Below, one piece after another: positions 44,984 to 54,209 of a DNA stretch of 64,000 nucleotides; position 1 is the stretch's first letter; each line of letters starts with the position of its first letter. A program made the translations under genes and the position numbers. The notes under the pieces are model-generated. The model did not search any database. It was not told the origin of the DNA and was given only the letters and a program-made list of their open reading frames with translations. Source of the DNA: Thermodesulfobium narugense DSM 14796 (GTDB lineage: Bacteria > Thermodesulfobiota > Thermodesulfobiia > Thermodesulfobiales > Thermodesulfobiaceae); contig NC_015499.1 of assembly GCF_000212395.1 (NCBI RefSeq), forward strand, positions 1,375,421 through 1,439,420, written 5' to 3'.

Positions 44984-47248
44984 TTGTTGAAAACTAGCGT
45001 TGTAGGTTATCCAAGAATCGGTGAAAAAAGAGAACTAAAGTTTCTTTTAGAAAACTTTTGGCAGGACAAAATCGATGAAGAAGAATTTATATCAAAGTAT
45101 CATGAACTAGAACTTTCAAGATGCAAACTCCAATCAGAATTTGGCATAGACTTAATACCTGTAGGCGATATGTCAATGTACGATCACGTACTTGATACAG
45201 CTTATATGTTTGGAGTAATCCCAAAAAGGTTTGGCAAACCCAATGGCCTTGATTTATCAGTTTATTTTTCTATGGCCAGAGGATCAAAAGATGCTCCAGC
45301 AATGGAAATGACAAAGTGGTTTGATACAAATTATCACTATCTTGTACCAGAAATAGATGATGAACAAAACTTTTACTTAAATTATCCATTTGTATTAGAG
45401 TCGTTTAAAAGAGCAAAAGAAGCTGGAATTATCACAAAGCCTGTAATTTTAGGTGGTTTTACCTTTCTTAAATTATCAAAATCATATTCATCAAAAAGAT
45501 TTAAAGATCTTTTGTTAAAATTGGCTCCAATATATGTTGAATTAATTCAACTATTAGAGAAAGAAGGTGCACAATACGTTCAAATAGACGAGCCATATTT
45601 AGTTTTGGGCCTTACATCCGATGAACTAAAAATATTCAGAGAATTTTATTACAACATTTTGCCTTATTTAAGTTGCAAAACTATTTTACAAACCTATTTT
45701 GAAGGCGTACCAGAACTAGAAATGCTTTATGAATTGCCATTTAAGGGTTTTGGACTTGATTTTTGTAGGTCTGATGAAAATCTTAACAAGATTCTAAATA
45801 CAGACTTTCCTGAAAATAAGTTTTTGGTTGCAGGCTTAATAAACGGCAGAAATATCTGGAAATCAGACTTAACAAAAGTAATAAAGGTTTTGGATAAAAT
45901 TAAAACCAAAGTACATCCAGATAGGATTATACTTTCTACAAGCTGTTCTCTAATGTTCATTCCTTCCTCTGACAAAAACTCTGAGGATTTTCCTAAAGAA
46001 CTAATTAATAGGCTTTCTTTTGCAAAGGATAGACTTAAAGAGCTATATATTTTAAAGGAATTTTTAAACGGCAACAATTCTTTTTCTTCAAAGATAGAAG
46101 AATCACACAAGATATGGGAAAAAACTCCTGGAACCTTTTTCATAGAAGAAGTACACAATAAAGTAAAGAATTTAAAAAAGGAAGATTTTATAAGGAAGGA
46201 ACCCTTCGAAGAAAGATACAAAGTCCAAATGGACGAACTTAAACTTGGATTGTTTCCTACTACCACCATTGGCAGTTTCCCACAAACCAAAGAACTTAGA
46301 GCGAAAAGAGCAGCTTTCAAATCGGGTACGATTTCCAGAGAAGAGTATACTTCATATATCAAAAGCCTTATAGAAGATGTAATCAAAAAACAAGAAGAGT
46401 TGGGTCTTGACGTATTTGTACACGGCGAATTTGAAAGAACTGATATGGTAGAATTTTTTGGTGAAAAACTTCAGGGCTTTACCACCTCAAAGTTTGCTTG
46501 GGTTCAATCTTACGGTTCAAGGTGTGTAAGACCACCTATAATTTATGCTGATATTAAGAGAAACGCACCAATGACTTTGGATGAAATAATATACGCTCAA
46601 TCACTAACAAAAAAGCCCGTAAAGGGTATGCTTACAGGTCCAGTTACGATACTTAATTGGTCATTTGTAAGAGAAGACATTCCTAGAGAAGAAGTAGCAT
46701 ATCAAATAGCTCTTGCTCTTGCAGAAGAAATTTTAGATCTTGAAAAAAGCGGCATTAAAATAATTCAAATTGATGAACCAGCATTTAGAGAAGGTTTGCC
46801 TTTGAGAAAATCGAATAGAGAAAAGTATATTGATTGGGCTATAAAATCATTCAGATTGACAAATAGCAATGTAAAAAAGAATACTCAAATTCATACCCAT
46901 ATGTGTTATTCAGAGTTCAACGAAATGATTGATGCAATCTATGCTATGGACTCTGACGTAATTTCTATAGAAGCATCAAGAAGCAAAGGAGATATCCTAG
47001 AAGTTTTTGAAAAATTCAAATACGATCACGGTATAGGACTTGGAACCTATGATATCCACAGTCCGAGAGTACCATCTGTTTCCGAAATACTCGAAATATT
47101 AGAGCGATCTATAAAAGTTATTGATAAAAAGCTCATCTGGGTTAACCCTGACTGTGGTCTCAAGACAAGAGGTTGGGAAGAAACCATACCTTCACTAAAA
47201 AATATGGTTGAGGCTGCAAAAATTATGAGAGCAAGATATAATAAATAA
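44984..47248 (+). CDS. metE: Cobalamin-independent methionine synthase
   Basis: A 754-residue two-barrel enzyme that transfers the methyl group from methyl-tetrahydropteroyl-triglutamate to homocysteine. The C-terminal half holds the zinc ligands (HTHMCYSEF and NPDCGLKTR) and the start TTTIGSFPQTKELR; the N-terminal half has the family opening VVGYPRIGEKRELK. The start is one of two consecutive TTG codons after AAGGAGTG. A monocistronic transcript ends at the hairpin at 47258-47286. Confidence 0.96.
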   Translation: MLKTSVVGYPRIGEKRELKFLLENFWQDKIDEEEFISKYHELELSRCKLQSEFGIDLIPVGDMSMYDHVLDTAYMFGVIPKRFGKPNGLDLSVYFSMARGSKDAPAMEMTKWFDTNYHYLVPEIDDEQNFYLNYPFVLESFKRAKEAGIITKPVILGGFTFLKLSKSYSSKRFKDLLLKLAPIYVELIQLLEKEGAQYVQIDEPYLVLGLTSDELKIFREFYYNILPYLSCKTILQTYFEGVPELEMLYELPFKGFGLDFCRSDENLNKILNTDFPENKFLVAGLINGRNIWKSDLTKVIKVLDKIKTKVHPDRIILSTSCSLMFIPSSDKNSEDFPKELINRLSFAKDRLKELYILKEFLNGNNSFSSKIEESHKIWEKTPGTFFIEEVHNKVKNLKKEDFIRKEPFEERYKVQMDELKLGLFPTTTIGSFPQTKELRAKRAAFKSGTISREEYTSYIKSLIEDVIKKQEELGLDVFVHGEFERTDMVEFFGEKLQGFTTSKFAWVQSYGSRCVRPPIIYADIKRNAPMTLDEIIYAQSLTKKPVKGMLTGPVTILNWSFVREDIPREEVAYQIALALAEEILDLEKSGIKIIQIDEPAFREGLPLRKSNREKYIDWAIKSFRLTNSNVKKNTQIHTHMCYSEFNEMIDAIYAMDSDVISIEASRSKGDILEVFEKFKYDHGIGLGTYDIHSPRVPSVSEILEILERSIKVIDKKLIWVNPDCGLKTRGWEETIPSLKNMVEAAKIMRARYNK

Positions 47249-47257
47249 AAAATTTCT

Positions 47258-47286
47258 ACCCCGGAGAATTTTTTATTCTCTGGGGT
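47258..47286. terminator. Bidirectional terminator between metE and the helicase gene
   Basis: A 12-bp near-perfect stem (47258-47269 with 47275-47286; one mismatch) and a 5-base U-rich loop. U-rich tails occur on both sides. It lies nine bases after the metE stop and three bases after the convergent helicase stop. Confidence 0.8.
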
Positions 47287-47289
47287 TCT

Positions 47290-49131
47290 TTATCTTGCAA
47301 TAAAAACTTCCAGATAATTATCCTTTTCCCTTAAGAAGGGACTAATAGTGTTTTTCGCAAAATAGCCCCTGCTTTTCTTTGAATGTCTAGGAAATGTAAA
47401 TATAAGTCTTTGCTTAGCTCTAGTTATTGCTACGTAAAATAATCTTCTTTCTTCTTCAATTTCATCAGTCGATTGGGCCCTAAAGTGTGGGTAAACGCTC
47501 TCTATCACTGATAATAGGAATACTACGTCAAATTCCAATCCTTTTGCCGAATGAATAGTGCTTAAAATTACATTATTATTGTCAAATTCAGATTTTTCAA
47601 CCGGATCAAGAGTAAAGGCTTCAAGATATTCTACCAAATTATCATAATTAGAGCTCATATCCATGAATTTGATTAAATCTTCTTCTCTCTCTTCATAATT
47701 TTCAGGATAAAGTCTGTTCATTATATCTTTATAGAAATCAAAAACCAACTCCAAGAGGTCATGCCAATCGGTAATTTTAAATAATTTATCAAAAAAAATA
47801 TTTAATTCTTCAAGATTTTTTTCCTTAGACAATGCCTTCTTTAAGTTATCCCCACTAATCACAGCATCTTTAATCTTTTCTGCTTTTTTCTCCCCAATTC
47901 CAGGAAACATCTTTAAAATTCTGATTAGCGCTATTTCGTCCTTTGGATTTACAAAAACTCTCAAAAACGACATAAAGTCTTTAGCGTGAGCGCTTTCAGT
48001 TAACTTTTGACCACCATAAAATGAATATTTTATTCCCATTGAGTTAAGTTGGCTCTCAAGGTTTCTGCCAATATACGCTGCTCTATATAAAGCAGCTACC
48101 TTCAATCCTTTTTCGCCAAATTTTTGCATTTCTCTAGCTACATATCTTGCTTCTTCCCAGTCATCGCTAACAATTACCAATTTAGGTTTAACGTTTTCTT
48201 TTAATCTCACATTTGCTACTAACTCTTTTTTGATAGAACTATAAGAAGACTGAATAATAGAATTTGCAATATCTAAAATTTGTTGAGTTGATCTATAGTT
48301 TGAAGAAAGAATAATTTTTTCAGCGTCAAGTCTTTTAATAAAATTAAACATATTTTCATAATAAGCACCTCTAAAAGAATAAATGCTTTGAGCGTCATCG
48401 CCAACCGCACTTATCCTTGAACCCAAATCATAAAAGTAATACAGCATTTCAGCTTGAATTTGATTTGTATCCTGAAACTCATCTACTAAAACTTCGTCAA
48501 AAGGACTTTTTTCAAGAGTCTTAATTGCAAGTAATCCATACATCAAAAGATCGTCAAAATCTAGATAATTTCTTTCCTTTTTATTTAGTTCATATAAACT
48601 TATAATCTTCTTAATATCTTCAAAATTAACATATTTATATTTTCTTTGAACAATCTCAATAAAGTCTTGGTTATTATTTCTTGCGTATGAGTATAATGAT
48701 AAAATATCCTTTGGCTTAAATATTAGCGAATCAATTTTCTCTTTGCTATAGATCCTAGAAAATACCTTCTTCATCAGATCAAGAGAATCAGACTCATCAA
48801 TGATAACAAAATCATTGGTCAACCCAACCCTTTCAGAACGCCTCCTAATTATATTTGAACAAAAAGAATGAAATGTGCCAGAGTAAAGTCTATTTTTCGT
48901 ATCCTCTTCAATCAATTCTCTAACTCTTGTGGTCATTTCCCTTGCTGCCTTTTTAGTAAAGGTGAGTAGAAGATATCTTGCATCTGGATTTTCTTTTATA
49001 AGTCTTGCTGCTCTAGTTGTTAAAACTCTTGTTTTGCCAGTACCTGCTCCAGCCACTATCAAAAGCGCTCTGCTATCAGAATAAACTGCCCTTTTTTGAT
49101 CTTCATTTAAATTTAAATCCAAAATACACAC
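47290..49131 (-). CDS. UvrD/PcrA-type superfamily 1 DNA helicase
   Basis: About 610 residues with all SF1A helicase motifs in order: Q-motif LNEDQKRAV, GAGTGKT, TFTKKAAREM, DEFQDTNQ, VGDDAQSIYSFRGA, STIHSAKGLEFDVVF and VAITRAKQRL. It is about 100 residues shorter than UvrD, lacking the C-terminal extension. A role in repair or in clearing replication obstacles is likely. Its start is probably the TTG at 49122, which has GAGGTG at correct spacing, rather than the GTG at 49131. Confidence 0.92.
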   Translation of the reverse strand: MCILDLNLNEDQKRAVYSDSRALLIVAGAGTGKTRVLTTRAARLIKENPDARYLLLTFTKKAAREMTTRVRELIEEDTKNRLYSGTFHSFCSNIIRRRSERVGLTNDFVIIDESDSLDLMKKVFSRIYSKEKIDSLIFKPKDILSLYSYARNNNQDFIEIVQRKYKYVNFEDIKKIISLYELNKKERNYLDFDDLLMYGLLAIKTLEKSPFDEVLVDEFQDTNQIQAEMLYYFYDLGSRISAVGDDAQSIYSFRGAYYENMFNFIKRLDAEKIILSSNYRSTQQILDIANSIIQSSYSSIKKELVANVRLKENVKPKLVIVSDDWEEARYVAREMQKFGEKGLKVAALYRAAYIGRNLESQLNSMGIKYSFYGGQKLTESAHAKDFMSFLRVFVNPKDEIALIRILKMFPGIGEKKAEKIKDAVISGDNLKKALSKEKNLEELNIFFDKLFKITDWHDLLELVFDFYKDIMNRLYPENYEEREEDLIKFMDMSSNYDNLVEYLEAFTLDPVEKSEFDNNNVILSTIHSAKGLEFDVVFLLSVIESVYPHFRAQSTDEIEEERRLFYVAITRAKQRLIFTFPRHSKKSRGYFAKNTISPFLREKDNYLEVFIAR

Positions 49132-49230
49132 CTCTAAGTCTCAAATTATTTGAAAACTTTATTATATATTAGAATCAAAAATAGAAGTTAACAAATAATT
49201 AATATGATATTAAATTAATATGGTATTAAT

Positions 49231-49665
49231 ATGATAGAAGTCGCCATATCAGAAAATCCAAACAATACTATTCTAATATCCATTGGAGATATTTTTAATA
49301 GATCCTTTTTATCAAGTTATTCTGGAGAAAAACCTGTTATTGAGTTTATGAATTATCTTAAATTTGACGCAATGAATCTGGGATTTTCTGAAGTAATGTC
49401 AAATACATACGTGATCTCAGGCTTGTTAAAAAGGCTAAGCTTTCCTGCCATCTCTATAAACAACGAGCGATTGAAAAATATGCTTGAGTTATCAGCTTAC
49501 ACTTTCATTGAAAGAGGTGGGCTAAAAATTGCAATAATAGGCATATCAAATCCAGAAAAAGTTGCTGAATTAATACCAGGCAGTTTCATTCAACCATATA
49601 TTGATTATGCCAGAAAAGATGGAGCAGATTTAGTAATTCTTTTGAGTTCTATACCTTTAATTTAA
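49231..49665 (+). CDS. Degenerate 5'-nucleotidase-like metallophosphatase fragment
   Basis: 144 residues resembling the middle of the N-terminal catalytic domain of 5'-nucleotidases/UDP-sugar hydrolases: NTILISIGDIFNRSF, EKPVIEFMNYLKFDAMNLG and GGLKIAIIGISNPE. The usual first motif DxH is absent because the chain begins too late, the GNHE motif has become GFSE, and the protein stops where the next metal histidine should follow. It cannot be an active enzyme of this family. It may be a pseudogene or a reused fold. There is no good ribosome site before the ATG, and the flanks are AT-rich with no sign of a mobile element. Confidence 0.6.
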   Translation: MIEVAISENPNNTILISIGDIFNRSFLSSYSGEKPVIEFMNYLKFDAMNLGFSEVMSNTYVISGLLKRLSFPAISINNERLKNMLELSAYTFIERGGLKIAIIGISNPEKVAELIPGSFIQPYIDYARKDGADLVILLSSIPLI

Positions 49666-49795
49666 GTTCATCGTGAAAAAATATCGGCTTTGTTTCAATA
49701 TGTTTTATCTTTTATTTTATATATAGAAAATTTTGATATTATATTCTTGTGTTAAAATAAAGTGTTAATTTTTTGTAGAGCATAAGGAGAGAAAA

Positions 49796-51055
49796 TTGAA
49801 CTACAAAGCACCAAAAGGAACTTTTGATATTTTCGGGAAAAAAGCTAAAATTTATGAAAAAATAGAAAACGTTAGCAAAAAAATTATGAATTTGTATGGC
49901 TTTTCACAGATAAGAACTCCGATATTTGAGGACGCAGGACTTTTCGTAAGAAGTCTTGGTGAAACCTCAGATGTGGTTCAAAAAGAGATGTATCTATTCA
50001 AAGATAAAGGAGACAGATTGCTTGCTCTAAGACCAGAAGGTACAGCCCCAGTAATAAGAGCGATAATAGAAAATAAACTTGCACAAAATAGTCCGATAAA
50101 GCTCTTTTATACGGGACAGATGTTTAGATACGAAAGGCCTCAGGCAGGTAGATTTAGGCAATTTTATCAGTTTGGAGCAGAAATTGTTGGAACACACGAT
50201 CCAATTTCTGACTTTGAAATAATCGATTCTTCCATAAAAATATTAAAGGAATTAGGAGTAGAATATGAATTGCACCTTAACTCTGTAGGCTGCATGGATT
50301 GCAGAAACGTTTACAAAGAGGTTTTGCTTACTTTTTTGAAAAATCACGAAAACGAGCTTTGTGAGAACTGTAAAACCCGAATGTACAAAAACCCGCTAAG
50401 AGTTTTGGATTGCAAAGAAGATCAATGTAAACTTATAACATCAGCTGCTCCTAAAATTACAGATTATTTGTGTGATGGGTGTAAAATTCATTTTGAAAAA
50501 CTTCAGAGCTATTTAAAGAAATTTAAAATTGAATATATATTAGATCCTCGTCTTGTAAGAGGACTTGATTACTACACAAAAACTGCATTTGAAGCGCTAA
50601 ATTTCTCGCTTGGTTCACAAAATGCAGTTTTAGGTGGTGGAAGATATGATGGTTTAGCAGAAGAACTGGGAGGGAAGAATCTCCCAGGAGTAGGGTTCGC
50701 CTCAGGAATAGAAAGACTTGTTACTATTTTAGAAAGATTAGATAAAACCTATGAAAAAGAACATAAATTTATGGTAATTCCTGTAACAGAAAATGAATTT
50801 GACTTTGCTTTAGAATTTTTAGCACAATTAAGAAACTTTGTATGCTCTTTGTTTCCATACGATTATAAAAACTTAAAATCTTCTATGAAGCTTGCTTCTA
50901 AATTAGACTGTGACTACGTAGTATTAATAGGCCAAGATGAAATAAAAAATAATATGATTAGTTTAAAAAATCTTGAAAATGGCCAACAAAAGAGTTTTTC
51001 TAAAGATGAATTTCTAAATATCATAAGTAATGAGAGGTGCAATTTTGGCTTATAG
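49796..51055 (+). CDS. hisS: Histidine-tRNA ligase
   Basis: A 419-residue class II synthetase. Motifs: PKGTFDIFG, RPEGTAPVIRA, MFRYERPQAGRFRQF, LVRGLDYYTKTAFE and GGGRYDGLAEELGG. It carries extra cysteines in its insertion region (CENCKTRMY and CDGCKIHF), suggesting a zinc knuckle. The start is TTG 49796 after AAGGAG. It overlaps aspS, as in many bacteria. Confidence 0.96.
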   Translation: MNYKAPKGTFDIFGKKAKIYEKIENVSKKIMNLYGFSQIRTPIFEDAGLFVRSLGETSDVVQKEMYLFKDKGDRLLALRPEGTAPVIRAIIENKLAQNSPIKLFYTGQMFRYERPQAGRFRQFYQFGAEIVGTHDPISDFEIIDSSIKILKELGVEYELHLNSVGCMDCRNVYKEVLLTFLKNHENELCENCKTRMYKNPLRVLDCKEDQCKLITSAAPKITDYLCDGCKIHFEKLQSYLKKFKIEYILDPRLVRGLDYYTKTAFEALNFSLGSQNAVLGGGRYDGLAEELGGKNLPGVGFASGIERLVTILERLDKTYEKEHKFMVIPVTENEFDFALEFLAQLRNFVCSLFPYDYKNLKSSMKLASKLDCDYVVLIGQDEIKNNMISLKNLENGQQKSFSKDEFLNIISNERCNFGL

Positions 51056-52817
51056 AACACATACGTTAAAAGAGATAAACAGATCTTTGGAAAATAAAAC
51101 TATTACTGTATGCGGTTGGGTTAACAAAAGGAGAGACCACGGCAATCTTATATTTTTAGATATCAGAGACAGATATTCTCTTTTACAGGTTGTAGTAGAC
51201 TCAGAAAACAAAGAAACCTTTAGGAAGGCAGAAGAAATCAGATCTGAATACGTGCTGCAAATAACTGGAGAACTCAGAAAAAGACCTTTAGGCACAGAAA
51301 ATACAAAAATTTCAACCGGCGAATTTGAGTTGGTTGCAAGCAATATAAACATATTAAACAGATCAAAAGTGCCGCCATTTTCTATCTCAGATGAACAAAA
51401 AGACTACGACGAAAAATTAGGATTAAAATACAGATATCTTGATCTTAGAAGAACTGATAAAAAAGAAAATATTATAAAAAGACACCTAATCACCAATACA
51501 ATAAGAAATCACTTCTTAGAAAACGATTTTCTCGAAATAGAAACACCCTATCTTACCAAAAGCACACCTGAGGGAGCAAGAGACTTTCTTGTGCCATCAA
51601 GACTCCAACCAGGCACTTTTTATGCACTTCCTCAATCCCCTCAGCTTTTCAAGCAAATTTTGATGGTGAGCGGATTTGATAGATATTTTCAAATAGTAAG
51701 GTGCTTTAGAGATGAAGATCTAAGAGCTGATAGACAGCCAGAATTCACCCAGGTAGACGTTGAGATGTCTTTTGTAGAACCAAACGATGTAATGACCATA
51801 ACAGAAGAGCTATTCAAAAAATTAAATGTACAATTTGGCATAGAATGCGACTACCCCATTAAAAGAATAAGTTACACAGAAGCTATGAATAAATATGGAA
51901 CTGATAGACCAGATCTTAGAAATCCTCTTGAAATACTTGATTTCACTGAAATTCTAAAAGATACAAAATTAAAAATATTTAGAAGTGTAATCGAAAAAGA
52001 TGGATATATTAAGGGTTTCATATTAAAAAATAAAGAGTGTCATCCCACTAGGCCAACTCTTGAAAAGATAAACAACATGGCAAAAGATTTTGGACTTCCA
52101 GGCATTGCATGGATACTATTTGACGGATCTGAGGTAAGGTCTCCAATAGCAAAGTTTTTATCTGAAAATGAGATAAGCTCTTTTAAAAAAACATTTGACC
52201 TTGGCGACAAAGATGCTATCCTCCTTGCTGCAGGTAAAGACGGCCTTTTAGAAGCTCTTGGCTCACTAAGACTATTTCTTGGAAACGAGTTTAATTTAGT
52301 AAATGAAAGCGAATTTAAATACCTGTGGGTTGTAGACTTTCCTTTGTTTGAATACGACGAAAAAGAGAAAAGGCTAAACTCAGTTCATCATCCATTTACT
52401 GCCCCACACCCAGAAGATCTGGAAAAGTTAGACACAGATCCCCTTTCTGTTCGATCCCTTGCCTATGACATCGTTCTAAACGGAAATGAATTAGGTGGCG
52501 GAAGCATCAGAATAAACAATACTAACTTACAAAGCAAGATATTTAAGCTACTCGACATTTCGCCTGAGGAGGCACAAATAAAATTCGGCTTTCTTCTGGA
52601 AGCGCTGGAATACGGCGCCCCTCCGCACGGAGGCATTGCGCTCGGGCTCGACAGAATAACCATGCTCTTTACTGGTGCAAAATCCCTAAGAGATGTCATA
52701 GCCTTTCCTAAGACCCAGAGCGGGACCTGCCTTCTTACCGACGCACCCTCACAGGTGGACAGAAAGCAGCTTGATGAATTGTCTATCTCTGTGAATATAA
52801 AGGAAGAGCAAGGCTAA
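51045..52817 (+). CDS. aspS: Aspartate-tRNA ligase
   Basis: About 590 residues with N-terminal OB-fold anticodon domain, class II core (FRDEDLRADRQPEFTQ) and the bacterial insertion domain. TTG at 51045 preceded by GAGAGGTG is the likely start; ATG at 51030 is possible. It probably charges tRNA-Asp, and tRNA-Asn too if gatCAB is present elsewhere. Bases from about 52550 to 52765, encoding the motif 3 part (GIALGLDRITMLF), are over 50% G+C while the rest of the gene is near 33%. Confidence 0.96.
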   Translation: MAYRTHTLKEINRSLENKTITVCGWVNKRRDHGNLIFLDIRDRYSLLQVVVDSENKETFRKAEEIRSEYVLQITGELRKRPLGTENTKISTGEFELVASNINILNRSKVPPFSISDEQKDYDEKLGLKYRYLDLRRTDKKENIIKRHLITNTIRNHFLENDFLEIETPYLTKSTPEGARDFLVPSRLQPGTFYALPQSPQLFKQILMVSGFDRYFQIVRCFRDEDLRADRQPEFTQVDVEMSFVEPNDVMTITEELFKKLNVQFGIECDYPIKRISYTEAMNKYGTDRPDLRNPLEILDFTEILKDTKLKIFRSVIEKDGYIKGFILKNKECHPTRPTLEKINNMAKDFGLPGIAWILFDGSEVRSPIAKFLSENEISSFKKTFDLGDKDAILLAAGKDGLLEALGSLRLFLGNEFNLVNESEFKYLWVVDFPLFEYDEKEKRLNSVHHPFTAPHPEDLEKLDTDPLSVRSLAYDIVLNGNELGGGSIRINNTNLQSKIFKLLDISPEEAQIKFGFLLEALEYGAPPHGGIALGLDRITMLFTGAKSLRDVIAFPKTQSGTCLLTDAPSQVDRKQLDELSISVNIKEEQG

Positions 52818-53237
52818 TTATTTCTTGATATAATCCTCAGCTATATCTATAGCTCTACTTAAAAGAGAGATGTCTTCTGGGTAATCGATTATCGTTGAGG
52901 GTGTTCTATTCTCTAATATTATGGTGTTGTTATCAGAGAAAGTTTTATATTCCAGCATCCTGGTAGGTAACAAAATATCGCTTATGTCTGTAGAATACCT
53001 CTTCAGACTTTTAATAACGTCCTTATCAAAGTGTACCTCGCTTAGAACCCAGAATTTCATAGTGTGATCATTTTTGTCATATACCACGCTATCAGCATCC
53101 ACATAATCTTTTCTAACCTCTCCCGATGAAAGTGTCAGTGTTCCAACATATTGCCAGTTGGTAGCAAGGGCAGAATCTGATTTCGAAAAAGAAAATATTA
53201 TTGCAAGACCTATTACAAGAAGAAGTTTAGCTCTCAT
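52818..53237 (-). CDS. Small exported protein, possibly surface-adhesin E-like
   Basis: 139 residues. The N-terminal 25 are a signal peptide (KLLLVIGLAIIFSFS, likely cleaved after ALA). The mature part starts WQYVGTLTLSSGEVRKDYVD and then VVYDKNDHTMKFWVLSEV, a pattern seen in small periplasmic proteins related to surface-adhesin protein E. Function is unknown. Its stop abuts that of the convergent aspS. Confidence 0.65.
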   Translation of the reverse strand: MRAKLLLVIGLAIIFSFSKSDSALATNWQYVGTLTLSSGEVRKDYVDADSVVYDKNDHTMKFWVLSEVHFDKDVIKSLKRYSTDISDILLPTRMLEYKTFSDNNTIILENRTPSTIIDYPEDISLLSRAIDIAEDYIKK

Positions 53238-53284
53238 AAAATCTTCATCCCTCCTAAATTTGGCATAATATTATAATATAACAT

Positions 53285-53311
53285 AAAAAAGCCCCCTGAT
53301 TTCTCAGGGGG
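53285..53311 (-). terminator. Terminator after the broken SLH porin gene
   Basis: A perfect 8-bp GC-rich stem (53292-53299 with 53304-53311) and a 4-base loop, followed on the minus strand by six U residues. It lies 15 bases past the natural stop (53326-53328) of the porin tail, so the original gene end and its terminator are intact. Confidence 0.9.
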
Positions 53312-53325
53312 TTAAAGAAACTTTT

Positions 53326-53873
53326 TTAGAATTTTACGTCCATTTGAATATAGTATCTTTGATCCTTGTCCACTTGATCTGGATTAAATGTCCAATAAAG
53401 AGGAACAGGTTGTTTCGAAGGTATATAGCTTGTATTATAAGGTTTCTTGCCCTTCCAGTAGTCATAATTAAAGGTTAAGGTTGCGTTATTTGCAACAGGA
53501 AGGGTGTAATAGACAGTGCAGCAACCCTGACGTTTAGTGATGCCAATTCTGACTTAAACTCTTCTGCTAACTTCATAAGTGTTGCGATGTCAGTTGCATT
53601 AAGCTCTATCTTTTGATCCTGTGCATTCTGGCCCTTTTCATAGGCATCGAGCATTCTTGCAACTACCATTGCCATCTCATAACGAGTGGCTGTCCTTTCG
53701 CCCCTAAAAGTTGAGTCGCCATAACCAATGACCAATCCTTTTGCTGCTAAATCTTGCACTGCTTTGTATGCCCATGAATTAGCTGGTACATCTGAGAATG
53801 GTCCTGCCATAGCGGGTAGTGTCATAAGTATGAAAATTGATATCGCTAAAAAAACAAAAACAAATTTTTTCAA
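53326..53873 (-). pseudogene. Internally deleted, frameshifted SLH-domain outer-membrane porin
   Basis: The first part encodes a signal peptide (KKFVFVFLAISIF to PAMAG), a complete SLH domain (FSDVPANSWAYKAVQDLAAKG, YGDSTFRGERTATRYEMA) and a short coiled coil (IATLMKLAEEFKSELASLN). It then runs into nonsense and stops at 53475. The other end, in the -1 frame from about 53516 to 53326, is a beta-strand tail ending QRYYIQMDVKF, the usual C-terminal phenylalanine of an outer-membrane barrel. Most of the barrel is missing. The start is TTG 53873 (AAGGGGG) or ATG 53915 (AAAGG). SLH porins of this plan tether the outer membrane in diderm bacteria, so intact copies are expected elsewhere. Confidence 0.8.
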
Positions 53874-54209
53874 ATTTAGAGCCCCCTTCAAGGAAAAATT
53901 ATTTGTCCCCTTCATATAAACCTTTATACAGATCTCACGCCTGCTTTATAGAGATATATGCCTCCTTTTTCTGCAGAATGCATCAGATCTTTACAAAGGC
54001 TTATTTTAAATAAAAATTAAGTTAGATTTATATTAAATAAAAAAATATTTTTGTCAAATAACAATTTGGTTATATAAATTATTAATTACTTGTCACCGCT
54101 GAAATATAGTAGTAGTCTCACAATCACAGCCAATTTGATCCCACAATGTAAGAAGTGTTAGAATCTAATATCCTAAATCATTTAAACTTATACGACTTTG
54201 GAGGAAATT

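Noticed and set aside
45727-46386. 219-codon minus-strand frame inside metE
   Set aside because: Fully embedded in the well-conserved metE gene; its low-complexity Ser/Leu content is typical of an antisense shadow.
53916-54209. Cyclic-di-GMP-type riboswitch upstream of the SLH porin
   Set aside because: A weak hairpin (ATCTC/GAGAT) occurs, but the conserved GEMM core is absent.
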